A stretch of 50,215 nucleotides of DNA from positions 1-50,215 of the forward strand of contig NZ_NRSJ01000038.1 in NCBI RefSeq assembly GCF_016584085.1, given 5' to 3'. The notes under the pieces are model-generated. The model had not been told where the DNA came from. It saw nothing but the letters and a program-made list of their open reading frames with translations, and did no database searches. Source of the stretch: Halochromatium glycolicum (GTDB lineage Bacteria; Pseudomonadota; Gammaproteobacteria; Chromatiales; Chromatiaceae). How positions within the stretch are numbered: position 1 is the first letter of the stretch; every line of letters begins with the position of its first letter. Positions 8,664-19,878 of this stretch are shown here, piece by piece. The position numbers and the translations under genes were made by a program.

Positions 8664-9140
8664 TTATTCGTAACGCACTTCTAGGATCTCGAACTCTCGC
8701 CGTCCGCCGGGAGCATCGACCAATGCCGTATCGCCTTCGCTCTTACCGATCAGGCCGCGCGCGATCGGCGAGCTCACCGAGACCTTGCCCTGCTTGATAT
8801 CAGCCTCGTCGTCACCGACGATCACAAAGGTATGTTCCTCGTCCTTATCGATCTCGAGCACATCGACGGTCGCACCGAACACCACCCGGCCCCCGGCATT
8901 GAGCTTGGTGACATCGATGATCTCGGCATTGGAGAGCTTGCTCTCGATCTCTTTGATGCGGCCCTCGACGAAGCCCTGCTGCTCGCGCGCCGCGTGATAC
9001 TCAGCGTTCTCCTTCAGGTCGCCATGAGCGCGGGCCTCGGCGATCGCCTCGATGATGCGTGGGCGCTCAACGCGCTTGAGCCGCTCCAGCTCTTCGCGCA
9101 GCTGATCTGCGCCTCTTGCGGTAAGCGGGACTCTATTCAT
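8664..9140 (-). CDS. greA: Transcription elongation factor GreA
   Basis: GreA (158 residues, the normal length) rescues backtracked RNA polymerase by stimulating transcript cleavage. The N-terminal coiled coil is clear. At its tip lies the acidic GDLKENAEYHAAREQQG motif, with the Asp and Glu that coordinate the catalytic metal in the polymerase secondary channel. The C-terminal FKBP-like domain ends with SPIARGLIGKSEGD and FEILEVRYE. The start ATG at 9140 is preceded by GAGGA; a longer open frame upstream has no GreA similarity. It lies 278 bases downstream of carB on the same strand, the conserved carA-carB-greA order of gammaproteobacteria. Confidence 0.97.
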   Translation of the reverse strand: MNRVPLTARGADQLREELERLKRVERPRIIEAIAEARAHGDLKENAEYHAAREQQGFVEGRIKEIESKLSNAEIIDVTKLNAGGRVVFGATVDVLEIDKDEEHTFVIVGDDEADIKQGKVSVSSPIARGLIGKSEGDTALVDAPGGRREFEILEVRYE

Positions 9141-9367
9141 GCGGAAATCCTCATGCTGTTGGACGTGCTTGTCGCGACGCCCACTCGATACTTCAATCGG
9201 CATGCAATGCCGAACCGCCCCGTCTACACCCTGGAGAGGTCGGGATGGCACTCGCGCTAGAACATCGGCTCGAGAATCACTGGAGCCGCCCACGGAACGG
9301 ACCAGCCCCGCTGGCTGCACTCGATGGCCTCGGAACACCAGCGGAATAGCGAAATGATGCGGGGGTA

Positions 9368-9382
9368 CCCCGTCAAACGGGG
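9368..9382 (-). other. Small GC hairpin in the carB-greA gap
   Basis: CCCCGT (9368-9373) and ACGGGG (9377-9382) form a perfect 6-bp stem with a 3-base loop, 37 bases past the carB stop. It overlaps another palindrome, GGGGTACCCC. There is no T-tract after it on the minus strand, so it is not a convincing intrinsic terminator. It could protect the carB mRNA end or be chance in this GC-rich DNA. Confidence 0.25.
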
Positions 9383-9418
9383 CGGAACGACAGGCTGAGA
9401 CTACCTGCGAGCGGGCAC

Positions 9419-12625
<3,207 letters not shown>

Positions 12626-12899
12626 GGCCTAGAAGCGTTTCCGCGGTTCTGAGTCGGTTGTCGCGTCCAGAAGACGCGTGATTAGGTGTTGTGCGGTCGG
12701 CCTGATCTGACCCCGGCCTAGGGGACGGGGTGAGGGCCGGCCAACGCGATAACGGCCTTCGGCAGGACCCTCCAGCGACCGCGGCGCGGGGCTGCCCCCA
12801 CCCGCCGGCTCGTGCGGCCCTCGCCACTGCGCCACCGCCAAGATTGAAGGATGGGCTCGGCTCCGCCTGCTAGCCGTCGGCGTCTACTGAATCGACCGC

Positions 12900-14066
12900 T
12901 CAAACAGGCTGTCCGGAACGCTCGGCGCACGCATCCATCATCGCGGTGAACTGTGCGAACAAGGGCGCTACATCGTGCGGTCCTGGGCTCGCTTCCGGAT
13001 GTCCCTGGAAGCTGAAGGCTGGATGCGTCCGGTGCCGCAAACCCTGCAGTGACCCATCGAATAGCGAGCGATGCGTCGCCTCGACCTCCTCCGGCAGGCT
13101 CTGCTCATCGATCGCGAAGCCATGATTCTGGCTGCTGATCATCACCCGGGCGGTCGCCAGATCCTGCACCGGATGATTCGCACCGTGATGTCCGAACTTC
13201 ATCTTGACGCTCTGCGCCCCAGTGGCCAACCCGAGCAGCTGGTGCCCGAGACAGATGCCGAACAACGGCATGTCGAGCGAGAGCAGCTCACGGATCGCCG
13301 CAATCGCGTAATCGCAGGGCTCCGGGTCGCCCGGTCCATTGCTCAAGAAGATCCCGTCCGGCTCCAACGCGAGCACCTCCGAGACAGGCGTCTGCGGGGG
13401 CACCACCGTGACCCGGCAGCCATGATCCACGAGCAATCGCAGGATGTTGCGTTTGATCCCATAGTCAAAGGCGACGACATGGCGCGACAGCCGGTTGTCA
13501 TCCCACGACGATGGCTCAGGCAACCCGCCGGCAAGGCTCCAGGTCCCCTGCGTCCAGCGATACGGGCTGCTAACCCCGGCCTCCCGCGCCAGGTCCATCC
13601 CCTTGAGCCCCGGGAACGCAGCCGCGGCCGCGAGCGCCGCCTGCTCATCGGCCTCTTCACCGGCGATCAGGCAGCCATTCTGAGCCCCCTTCTCGCGCAG
13701 CAGCCGCGTCAGCCGGCGCGTATCGATGTCGGCGATGCCGACGACCTGATGCCGTTCGAGGTACTCGCTCAGGGTCTCCCGTCGCCGAAAATTACTCGCC
13801 ACGATGGGCAGGTCGCGGATGATCAATCCGGCGGCCTGAACCGCCGTCGACTCCTCGTCCTCATCGTTCACACCGGTGTTCCCGATGTGCGGATAGGTCA
13901 GCGTGACGAGCTGCCGTCGGTATGAGGGATCGGTCAAGATCTCCTGATAGCCGGTCATCGCCGTATTGAAGACGACCTCGCCGACACTTTGGCCGCGGGC
14001 GCCGATAGACATCCCACGAAAGACCGAGCCGTCTTGCAGGACGAGGATCGCTGGAATCGTCAACAC
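12900..14066 (-). CDS. carA: Carbamoyl-phosphate synthase small subunit (glutaminase)
   Basis: CarA hydrolyses glutamine and channels ammonia to CarB. The 388-residue protein (E. coli 382) has the N-terminal CPSase small-chain domain (LVLQDGSVFRGMSIGA, FNTAMTGYQEILTDPSY). It is followed by a class I glutamine amidotransferase domain with FLSNGPGDPEPCDYAI, the nucleophile elbow FGICLGHQLLGLA (Cys near 271) and the His/Glu pair in FQGHPEASPGP. The start is GTG at 14066, with CGGAG 7 bases upstream. It leads the carA-carB-greA cluster. The 274-bp carA-carB gap (12626-12899) is longer than usual and shows no gene or clear regulatory element. The 5' region may carry pyrimidine or arginine control, but I could not identify an operator. 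Confidence 0.98.
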   Translation of the reverse strand: MLTIPAILVLQDGSVFRGMSIGARGQSVGEVVFNTAMTGYQEILTDPSYRRQLVTLTYPHIGNTGVNDEDEESTAVQAAGLIIRDLPIVASNFRRRETLSEYLERHQVVGIADIDTRRLTRLLREKGAQNGCLIAGEEADEQAALAAAAAFPGLKGMDLAREAGVSSPYRWTQGTWSLAGGLPEPSSWDDNRLSRHVVAFDYGIKRNILRLLVDHGCRVTVVPPQTPVSEVLALEPDGIFLSNGPGDPEPCDYAIAAIRELLSLDMPLFGICLGHQLLGLATGAQSVKMKFGHHGANHPVQDLATARVMISSQNHGFAIDEQSLPEEVEATHRSLFDGSLQGLRHRTHPAFSFQGHPEASPGPHDVAPLFAQFTAMMDACAERSGQPV

Positions 14067-14751
14067 AGTCTCCGAGGCAATCGGTGGTGCGGATCGTGCT
14101 CCGAAACGCGGTTAGCAATCGATGAGGCCCGGTCCGCATCGGACCTCTGCGGCTAGACGACCCAGCTGTGCTCGACCTTCAAGCCAAGGTCGACTCGACG
14201 CCGAGAATAACCAGCCAGTCCGTAAGCGTACCCCTGCGGGACCTCGCCCGCTCAGCCCCGCCGAGCGCTCGCGGACCCGCGCGGTCGCGGTGTAAAACGG
14301 CGTGGATGTTAGCGAAACCCTCAGGGACTGTCCATCAACAGTGTTGCAATGCAGCACCATCCAGCACGATGCGCAAGCACGCTGACCCGACGCGGAACCT
14401 GTTGACTCTGGAACCCGCTTGTCCGATACCTGAAAGATGCCCAGGCAAAAGGGTTTCGATCGTCCGGCGCCTGGCATGAAAACGTGCGGGCCTCGTTGAC
14501 CCGAGTGCCGATCGGGTGTCCAAGACCCAGTCACCTGGATGCAATCGCGCTCCAAACCAGAAAGAGATGGCACCCTAGGGCGCTCACGGATGGCCCGGAT
14601 GCCGAGTCAACAACGGCTCACTCGAGCACCGTCTCACAGAGCCTCAGGAGGCACAGCGCAACGACTTGACAAAATCGGGTCTTACGCAGCTCAAGTTCAG
14701 GCGCCACCACGGAAAGCTCACGCTGTCGCGATTAGCGTCCATATCAGATTC
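14067..14751. other. 685-bp gene-free divergent region
   Basis: Lies between divergent carA (leftward) and the stator pair (rightward), so it should hold both promoters. Open frames on both strands here are rich in Arg/Ser/Pro and show no domain, so I do not call genes. A TTGACA hexamer at 14665-14670 lies 82 bases before the chosen MotB-like start, but no good -10 follows at 16-18 bases. I see no repeat family member. Confidence 0.5.
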
Positions 14752-15765
14752 ATGCCAACTCGCTACCAAACGGACATTTCTCTGGGGGAAGCCAATGTTT
14801 ACCCGCCTCCGCCCACGCGACCCGAGCGCGCACAAGGAGCTGATGACGCTCCCCTCTCGGTCGAATCACGAGTCGATGAAACGTCATCAGGGGAGAGAAA
14901 CAGGGGGCTTCACAGGGAATCCGAGACGCTAGGCCTATTCGGCGGGGAGAAGAACACGCACTGGTCGATCCCGTGGGGGGACCTCATGATGGTGATGTTC
15001 GTGCTCTTCGCGGTCCTGGTGACACTGCAGATGCGCGAGAATCAACGTTTGGTGGAGAGCGCCGAGCGCCAAAAGGAGGCCCTCCAGCAGCAGGAGGCCC
15101 TCCAGAGAGAGCAGAAAGAACGCAATGCTGAGTCAACCCAGCCCGAGGGGATCAAACCGCAGCCGCTGCCGTCCCCACCTATCAGACCTCTAATGGAGTA
15201 CCCCAGCTTCGAGCCGCTGATGCAGGTCGATATCTTCGAGCGCAGCCAGGACGCTGTCCGCGAGACGCGCATCGACAATGTCGAGATCGTGCTGTTGGAA
15301 GATGATTCGGTTAAGGTCAGTGTACAGGGACCGGTGTTCTTCGAGCTTGGCGAGGCTGTGCTGCGGCCGCAAGTGCAAGAATTTCTTGAACGGCTTGCCG
15401 GTGTCATCGCGCAAACCCCCTATGCTATCCAGGTCATCGGGCACACCGACGATCATCCCGTTGATACCGAGGTCTTCCCGAGTAATTGGGAGCTCTCAGC
15501 GGCGCGCGCCGCGCGCGTTACCCGCTACCTGATTGACACCGCCGACATTGACCCACAACGCTTCACGGTGATGGGCCGCGGCGAATACGCCCCGGCGGTC
15601 GCCAACACCAGCGACGCCAACCGAGCGCTCAACCGCCGCGTGGAGATCATTGTTACGCGCGACACCATGGAGCCCAAACAGGAGCCCAAACAGGAGCCCA
15701 AACAGGAGCCCAAACAGGAGCCCAAACAGGAGCCCAAACAGGAGCCCAAACAGACGACAGAATGA
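14752..15765 (+). CDS. MotB-like stator protein with OmpA peptidoglycan-binding domain
   Basis: The 337-residue chain has a variable hydrophilic N-terminus (about 70 residues). One membrane helix follows (SIPWGDLMMVMFVLFAVLVT, residues 72-91), whose Asp77 aligns with the proton-carrying Asp32 of MotB. After it come a charged QKEALQQQEALQ-type plug/coil region and a C-terminal OmpA domain (about 190-310) with VIGHTDD, ELSAARAARVTRYL and NRALNRRVEIIV. The chain ends in seven tandem EPKQ units. Such proteins pair with a MotA-like partner to use ion flow for work on peptidoglycan or a rotor. The next gene overlaps by 4 bases (ATGA) and encodes that partner. The start is uncertain: the ATG at 14752 lacks a clear ribosome site. 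The strongest site in the region (GGGGGAAG before the ATG at 14795) is in another frame. Confidence 0.82.
   Translation: MPTRYQTDISLGEANVYPPPPTRPERAQGADDAPLSVESRVDETSSGERNRGLHRESETLGLFGGEKNTHWSIPWGDLMMVMFVLFAVLVTLQMRENQRLVESAERQKEALQQQEALQREQKERNAESTQPEGIKPQPLPSPPIRPLMEYPSFEPLMQVDIFERSQDAVRETRIDNVEIVLLEDDSVKVSVQGPVFFELGEAVLRPQVQEFLERLAGVIAQTPYAIQVIGHTDDHPVDTEVFPSNWELSAARAARVTRYLIDTADIDPQRFTVMGRGEYAPAVANTSDANRALNRRVEIIVTRDTMEPKQEPKQEPKQEPKQEPKQEPKQEPKQTTE
15670..15753 (+). repeat. 12-bp coding tandem repeat, 7 units (EPKQ)
   Basis: Seven identical GAGCCCAAACAG units encode (EPKQ)7 at the C-terminus of the MotB-like protein, followed by TTE and the stop. Perfect identity of all units at the DNA level suggests recent or ongoing expansion and contraction by slippage. 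Unit number changes keep the frame, because 12 is a multiple of 3, and do not disturb the downstream overlapping start. Confidence 0.95.
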
Positions 15766-16631
15766 GCCGACTGAACTACCTCGCCGTCGCCCTCTTCGTC
15801 ACCCTGTTCGCAAGCAGTTTCCTGCTGACCGATGCTGCAGGGCTGTTCTTGAATGCGATCGCCTTCGTCATCGTCGTCTCTGGGACACTGGGGGCAACCT
15901 TCCTCAGCTACCCGGCCAACGACATACGGACGGCCATCTTGGTCGCACGCAATAGCTACGTCCGCAACCCCCCGTCCGACCATGAGATCATCGATCTGCT
16001 GCTCGACATTGCGGTGCGCTCTCGCCAACAGGGCATCATGGCCCTTGAGCAGATCGAGGAGCAGACGACGGTCAGCTTCCTGCGCTCGGCCCTTGGCATG
16101 CTCGTGGACGGCTACAAGGCGAACGAGGTCCGCGACATCCTGGCGACCGAAATGCACTATTTCCGCCAGCGCCGCGCCCGGCACGAAAAACTGTTCCGCT
16201 ATATGGCGCAGCTCGCGCCCGCGTTCGGCGTGGCTGGATCAGTCGTCGGGCTGATCGGCATGCTAGCCGGGATCGGTGATCCCGACGTCATCCTGAGCAC
16301 CACCCCGATCGCGCTCACATCGACGCTCTATGGCATCTTGCTGGGCAATTTCGTGCTTACGCCTATCGCCGAGAACATCAGCGCGAAGACTGGTAAGGAG
16401 CTGATGCTGCAGACGCTGATCAGTGATGGCGTGCTGGCAATCCTGCAGGAGCGCAACACGATGAAGCTGGCACGCAAGCTGGAGTCATTCCTAACACCCG
16501 CGAGACGACATGAGCCCACACGCAGCCTGCTCGAGATCCGCGAGCGTTACCGAGCGCTGCGCCGCAATCGCGGAGCAGGAGTCGAGGCCGCATCCAACTC
16601 CCCGATCGACGCGAGCCCCAATCGGTTCTGA
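15762..16631 (+). CDS. MotA-like proton-channel stator subunit
   Basis: This 289-residue inner-membrane protein of the MotA/TolQ/ExbB superfamily has four predicted helices. Two are N-terminal (LNYLAVALFVTLFASSFLL and LFLNAIAFVIVVSGTLGATF). The other two follow a cytoplasmic loop (LAPAFGVAGSVVGLIGMLAG and PIALTSTLYGILLGNFVLTP). The Pro in LAPAFGVAG and the small-residue-rich fourth helix are characteristic of the channel. The loop between helices 2 and 3 (SYVRNPPSDHEIIDLLLDIA...) corresponds to the torque-generating region. Its ATG overlaps the MotB-like stop by 4 bases, so the two are translationally coupled in the order B-A, the reverse of motAB. No flagellar, chemotaxis or Zorya-type genes flank it. 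The cargo or rotor is unknown. Confidence 0.88.
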   Translation: MSRLNYLAVALFVTLFASSFLLTDAAGLFLNAIAFVIVVSGTLGATFLSYPANDIRTAILVARNSYVRNPPSDHEIIDLLLDIAVRSRQQGIMALEQIEEQTTVSFLRSALGMLVDGYKANEVRDILATEMHYFRQRRARHEKLFRYMAQLAPAFGVAGSVVGLIGMLAGIGDPDVILSTTPIALTSTLYGILLGNFVLTPIAENISAKTGKELMLQTLISDGVLAILQERNTMKLARKLESFLTPARRHEPTRSLLEIRERYRALRRNRGAGVEAASNSPIDASPNRF

Positions 16632-16783
16632 CGGAGTCCCAGTACCGGGCTGCAGCCCCCAACACAACAGCCCCTTAGCAGTCCCTTCGCGGCAGCGGCT
16701 GCAGCGAAAGGCGGTGTCGGAGCCTACAGCGCAAGACCGGAGTGCCAACAGGGATGGTTTACAACAAAACCCAACCGTTGGCA

Positions 16784-17218
16784 TTAGAGTTGGGAGGTGA
16801 CCCAGCGCACGATCCCGTTGGTATCCATCGCACCAGCTTGACGGGCGCGTTCCTGGCCGCCAGCGAAGATCGCGATGGTCGGGATGCTGCGAATCCCGAA
16901 GCGCATCGCCAGCCCCTGCTCCTCCTCGGTATTGACCTTCGCGAGCCGGGCACGCGGCTCCAGCTGCCCCGCTGCGGCCTCGAACGCAGGCGCCATCATC
17001 TGGCAGGGGCCGCACCACGACGCCCAGAAATCGACCACTAACGGCAGATCGCTGCGCGCGGTGTGACGGTCGAAACGTGCCTGATTCAGCGCGATGGGGC
17101 GGCCATCGAACAGTGGACGATGGCACTGTCCGCAGTGCCCGCCCTCGACAAGACGCTCGGCCGGAAGCCGATTGACCGCATCGCAGTGCGGACAGACGAC
17201 ATGGATTGGATTTGACAT
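16784..17218 (-). CDS. trxC: Thioredoxin 2 (TrxC)
   Basis: This 144-residue cytoplasmic thioredoxin has an N-terminal zinc ribbon: Cys9/Cys12 (CPHC) and Cys29/Cys32 (CGQC). The thioredoxin domain follows with the active site WCGPC (Cys69, Cys72) and the cis-proline loop SIPTIAIF. TrxC reduces protein disulfides and is an oxidative-stress-linked backup of thioredoxin 1; the zinc ribbon tunes its redox behaviour. Start at 17218 is supported by AGGAGG 9 bases upstream; the longer frame to 17245 adds nine residues without a ribosome site. It is divergent from cnoX with a 186-bp shared upstream region, so the two thioredoxin-fold genes may respond to the same stress. Confidence 0.95.
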   Translation of the reverse strand: MSNPIHVVCPHCDAVNRLPAERLVEGGHCGQCHRPLFDGRPIALNQARFDRHTARSDLPLVVDFWASWCGPCQMMAPAFEAAAGQLEPRARLAKVNTEEEQGLAMRFGIRSIPTIAIFAGGQERARQAGAMDTNGIVRWVTSQL

Positions 17219-17311
17219 GGGCATTCCTCCTGTAAACGACCCCAAACATCAGTGCAGCCGGTGAACGCTGCGTCGCGAGCGCACTGCTCAACCTAGGTCA
17301 GGGCCCACTAG

Positions 17312-17336
17312 CTTGATTGAAGGTGAAGCCCCAATT
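17312..17336 (+). promoter_or_regulatory. Possible heat-shock (sigma-32-like) promoter for cnoX
   Basis: CTTGATT (17312-17318) and CCCCAATT (17329-17336) resemble the sigma-32 elements CTTGAAA and CCCCATNT. The spacer of 10 bases is slightly shorter than usual. It lies 68 bases before the cnoX start. In E. coli ybbN/cnoX is linked to heat shock, which makes the match attractive, but the spacing and single mismatches keep this tentative. Confidence 0.3.
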
Positions 17337-17404
17337 ATTTTCCAACCGGAGAACAAGCGCCAAACTTGAAACCTCCGCGCAACTCACCAACAAGGGAACC
17401 GCGC

Positions 17405-18268
17405 ATGACAGACTCTCCTCATATCGCGACCGTTACCGCCGCCGACTTCGAGTCCGTGGTCATCCAGGGCTCGTTCGAGCGGCCGGTGCTCGTGGACTTC
17501 TGGGCCGACTGGTGCGCGCCTTGCCGACAGCTGATGCCCATCCTGTCGCGGCTCGCCGACGAATTCAAAGGCCAGCTCCTGCTCGCGAAGGTCGACACCG
17601 AGGCCGAGCAAGCACTCGCCGCACAGGCCGGCATCCGCAGCCTGCCAACGGTGCAGTTGTACAAGGACGGCCAGCCCATCGATCAGTTCATGGGTGCCCT
17701 GCCCGAGGGGCAGATCCGAGAATTCCTCGCCCGGCATATCAGCCGCGCCTCGGACCGCCTGCTGGACCAGGCGCGGGACGCGATGGCCGGGGGTGATCTC
17801 AGCGGCGCCGCAGCGCTGATCGAGCGTGCCGAGCGCGAGGACCCCGACAACAACCGCCTGTTCGTCGCGCAGGTCCAGCTAAAGGCCGCAGAAGGCGATG
17901 CCGATGGTGCATTGGCGATGCTCGAGCGCACGCCGCTCGACCTCGCCGATGACCCCGAGCTGGCGGCACTCCGCGGCCGGCTCGCATTCAGCGCTGCAGC
18001 CGCCGAGGCGCCACCGACGGAGGCGCTGACCGCGATCCTGGCCGAGGACCCGAACAACAGCGAGGCGCGCTACCAGTTGGCTGCGCGCCAGGTGCTCGCT
18101 GATGACCTCGAATCGGCCCTCGAGAACCTGCTGACGCTGCTGCGGCGCGACCGTCAATACGGCGACGACGCGGCCCGCAAGGGCATGCTCGCGATCTTCG
18201 ACCTGCTCGGCGGCAGCGGCGAGCTGGTAACGCGCTATCGGGCCAAGATGCTGAGCAGCCTGTACTGA
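17405..18268 (+). CDS. cnoX: Chaperedoxin CnoX / YbbN (thioredoxin fold plus TPR)
   Basis: This 287-residue cytoplasmic protein has an N-terminal thioredoxin domain and a C-terminal tetratricopeptide-like region. The first carries PVLVDFWADWCAPCRQLMPI with Cys37/Cys40, and SLPTVQLY as the cis-Pro loop. The second begins at about residue 120 (DQARDAMAGGDLSGAAALIERAE and later pairs of helices). In E. coli this protein protects clients under bleach or heat and hands them to GroEL. There the active site is degraded to SXXC, whereas here a full CAPC is present, so true oxidoreductase activity is possible. The ATG at 17405 has AAGGGA upstream. It is divergent from trxC. A REP-like palindrome follows the stop. 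Confidence 0.92.
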   Translation: MTDSPHIATVTAADFESVVIQGSFERPVLVDFWADWCAPCRQLMPILSRLADEFKGQLLLAKVDTEAEQALAAQAGIRSLPTVQLYKDGQPIDQFMGALPEGQIREFLARHISRASDRLLDQARDAMAGGDLSGAAALIERAEREDPDNNRLFVAQVQLKAAEGDADGALAMLERTPLDLADDPELAALRGRLAFSAAAAEAPPTEALTAILAEDPNNSEARYQLAARQVLADDLESALENLLTLLRRDRQYGDDAARKGMLAIFDLLGGSGELVTRYRAKMLSSLY

Positions 18269-18281
18269 GGGCGGCCGGTCC

Positions 18282-18333
18282 AACGCTCATGGCATGGTGC
18301 CACCCCGGACGATGAATCCCGCGTGGTTCAAGG
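18282..18333 (-). repeat. REP-like palindromic element (family D)
   Basis: On the minus strand it contains CACGCGGGATTCATCGTCCG followed by GGGTGGCACC and ends ATGAGCGTT. It matches units at 27519-27570 and 40877-40930, and more weakly 27468-27516. It lies just after the cnoX stop, a usual place for REP elements that stabilise mRNA 3' ends. Confidence 0.7.
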
Positions 18334-18461
18334 TAACAAAATGAGTCCTACAGCCAACGGATTCAGGAGCTTGCACGAGTCAAGCGGCCGCCTGACAGGG
18401 CGTCTAAAGGCCGGAGAGGATGCGAAAAAGGATTGAACGCGCGGAGCCGGCACTGCAGTGC

Positions 18462-19766
18462 TCAGTCGAACCACCCGAACCCTTCCCACGGATGGCCACG
18501 CCAACGGACGGCCGTCTTCGACAGCCCGCAGCCGCAGACACCGGGGACCAATCGCAACGCGCCTGCTGGATCGACCAACAGCGGCACCAACGGGCGCAGC
18601 CAGCTCGGAATGCCAGCCTCTTGGAACAGCTTGGTCAGCGGACGCCGCGGCCGGGCCTCTGCTGCACACAGTCGGCCTGGCTCGCCGAATCGAACCTGAA
18701 GCGGCGGTAACGGCGCCTGTGGCGCCTCGAGCCAACCGAGGCCGCTTGGCAGTTCGAGCTTGTGCCCTTCAACCCAATCGAGCGCCACTGCCGGAGGCGG
18801 CGGCAGCGGCACCAATGCGAACAGATCGTCCCGATAGCGACGCACCTCGCACCCTGGCCAGGCGACCAATGGGGTCGCATCCGCGCGCGCACCGAGGACC
18901 TCGTCGAGGATGCGCCTCAAGAGCACAGTGCTGGGGGCCAGGAAGCCTCTTGCGGTCAGCCAGCGCCTCAGCAGCAGGCGGGCCTGACGCGGCTGGAGTG
19001 CGGCCAAGCCTGCCACCGAAAGCGCACTAGGCCGGCCGCCCGCAACCGCCGGCAACTGCGCATCCGCCCATTCATCGAGGGTCTGCGCCGCGTCGGCGCA
19101 ATGCCCCGCTGAGCGCGCGATGGTCCGTGCTGCCGCCGGCCAGCGCTCACGGAGCAACGGCAATACTCGGGAGCGCAACCGGTTGCGATCAAATGCCAGG
19201 GTCTCGTTCGCTGGATCATCCAGCCAGCATAGATGGTGCTCCCGCGCATAGGCCAACAGGGCATCGCGTTCGATCCCGAGCAATGGGCGCAGCAGTGTTC
19301 CGGACCCGAGCGGCGCCGACTGCGGCATCGCTGCCAGCCCGTGCACACCGCTGCCGCGCAACAGGGCCAGCAACAGTGTCTCGGCCTGGTCATCGAGATG
19401 CTGCGCCGTCATCAGCGTATCGCCAGGGGTAAGCACCTCGGCCAAGACACGATAGCGCACCTCCCGAGCAACCGCCTCGAGACTCTCGCCCGGGCGGCGC
19501 GAGACCTGCACCCGGCGCCCCGTGAACGGGACATCAAGTCCGGCACAGACCGCCCGACAATGGTTGGACCAGTCACCAGAGGCCGGATGCAGGCCATGAT
19601 CGACATGGATCGCATGCAGCCGCAGCGAAAGCGGCTCCCGCAGCCGGGAACAGGCATGCAAGAGCACATGGGAATCGAGCCCTCCACTGAAGGCGAGCCA
19701 TAGCCGCGCGGGGAACGGCCAGCGCTCGAGCTCGCTTCGCAGGACCTCAACCGAGAACGCAGCCAT
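18462..19766 (-). CDS. tilS: tRNA(Ile)-lysidine synthase TilS
   Basis: TilS attaches lysine to C34 of the CAU-anticodon tRNA-Ile using ATP, changing decoding from AUG to AUA; it is normally essential. The 434-residue protein (E. coli 432) has the N-type ATP pyrophosphatase P-loop LAFSGGLDSHVLLHA (SGGLDS at 27-32), HVDHGL, TAQHLDDQAETLLLALLRGSG and DDPANETLAFDRNRLR. The central TilS domain and the C-terminal tRNA-acceptor-binding domain (RPRRPLTKLFQEAGIPSWLR) follow. It lies directly downstream of accA on the same strand, an accA-tilS pair common in gammaproteobacteria, with a 112-bp gap. Confidence 0.97.
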   Translation of the reverse strand: MAAFSVEVLRSELERWPFPARLWLAFSGGLDSHVLLHACSRLREPLSLRLHAIHVDHGLHPASGDWSNHCRAVCAGLDVPFTGRRVQVSRRPGESLEAVAREVRYRVLAEVLTPGDTLMTAQHLDDQAETLLLALLRGSGVHGLAAMPQSAPLGSGTLLRPLLGIERDALLAYAREHHLCWLDDPANETLAFDRNRLRSRVLPLLRERWPAAARTIARSAGHCADAAQTLDEWADAQLPAVAGGRPSALSVAGLAALQPRQARLLLRRWLTARGFLAPSTVLLRRILDEVLGARADATPLVAWPGCEVRRYRDDLFALVPLPPPPAVALDWVEGHKLELPSGLGWLEAPQAPLPPLQVRFGEPGRLCAAEARPRRPLTKLFQEAGIPSWLRPLVPLLVDPAGALRLVPGVCGCGLSKTAVRWRGHPWEGFGWFD

Positions 19767-19878
19767 GGCCGCAGTCGCTCATCGACGCGCTGCAACGCGG
19801 CTCACCGGACCGATTGGCTAGAGAGCGAGCGGTGCCGCTCGGGGCTGGAACGGCTGTGACCACCGCCGCAATGCCCGT

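Noticed and set aside
14112..14573. 153-codon minus-strand frame upstream of carA
   Set aside because: Composition unlike neighbouring genes, no ribosome site and no domain.
14752..16631. Zorya anti-phage system (ZorA/ZorB)
   Set aside because: The MotA-like protein lacks the long ZorA tail, and no ZorC, ZorD or ZorE genes are nearby.
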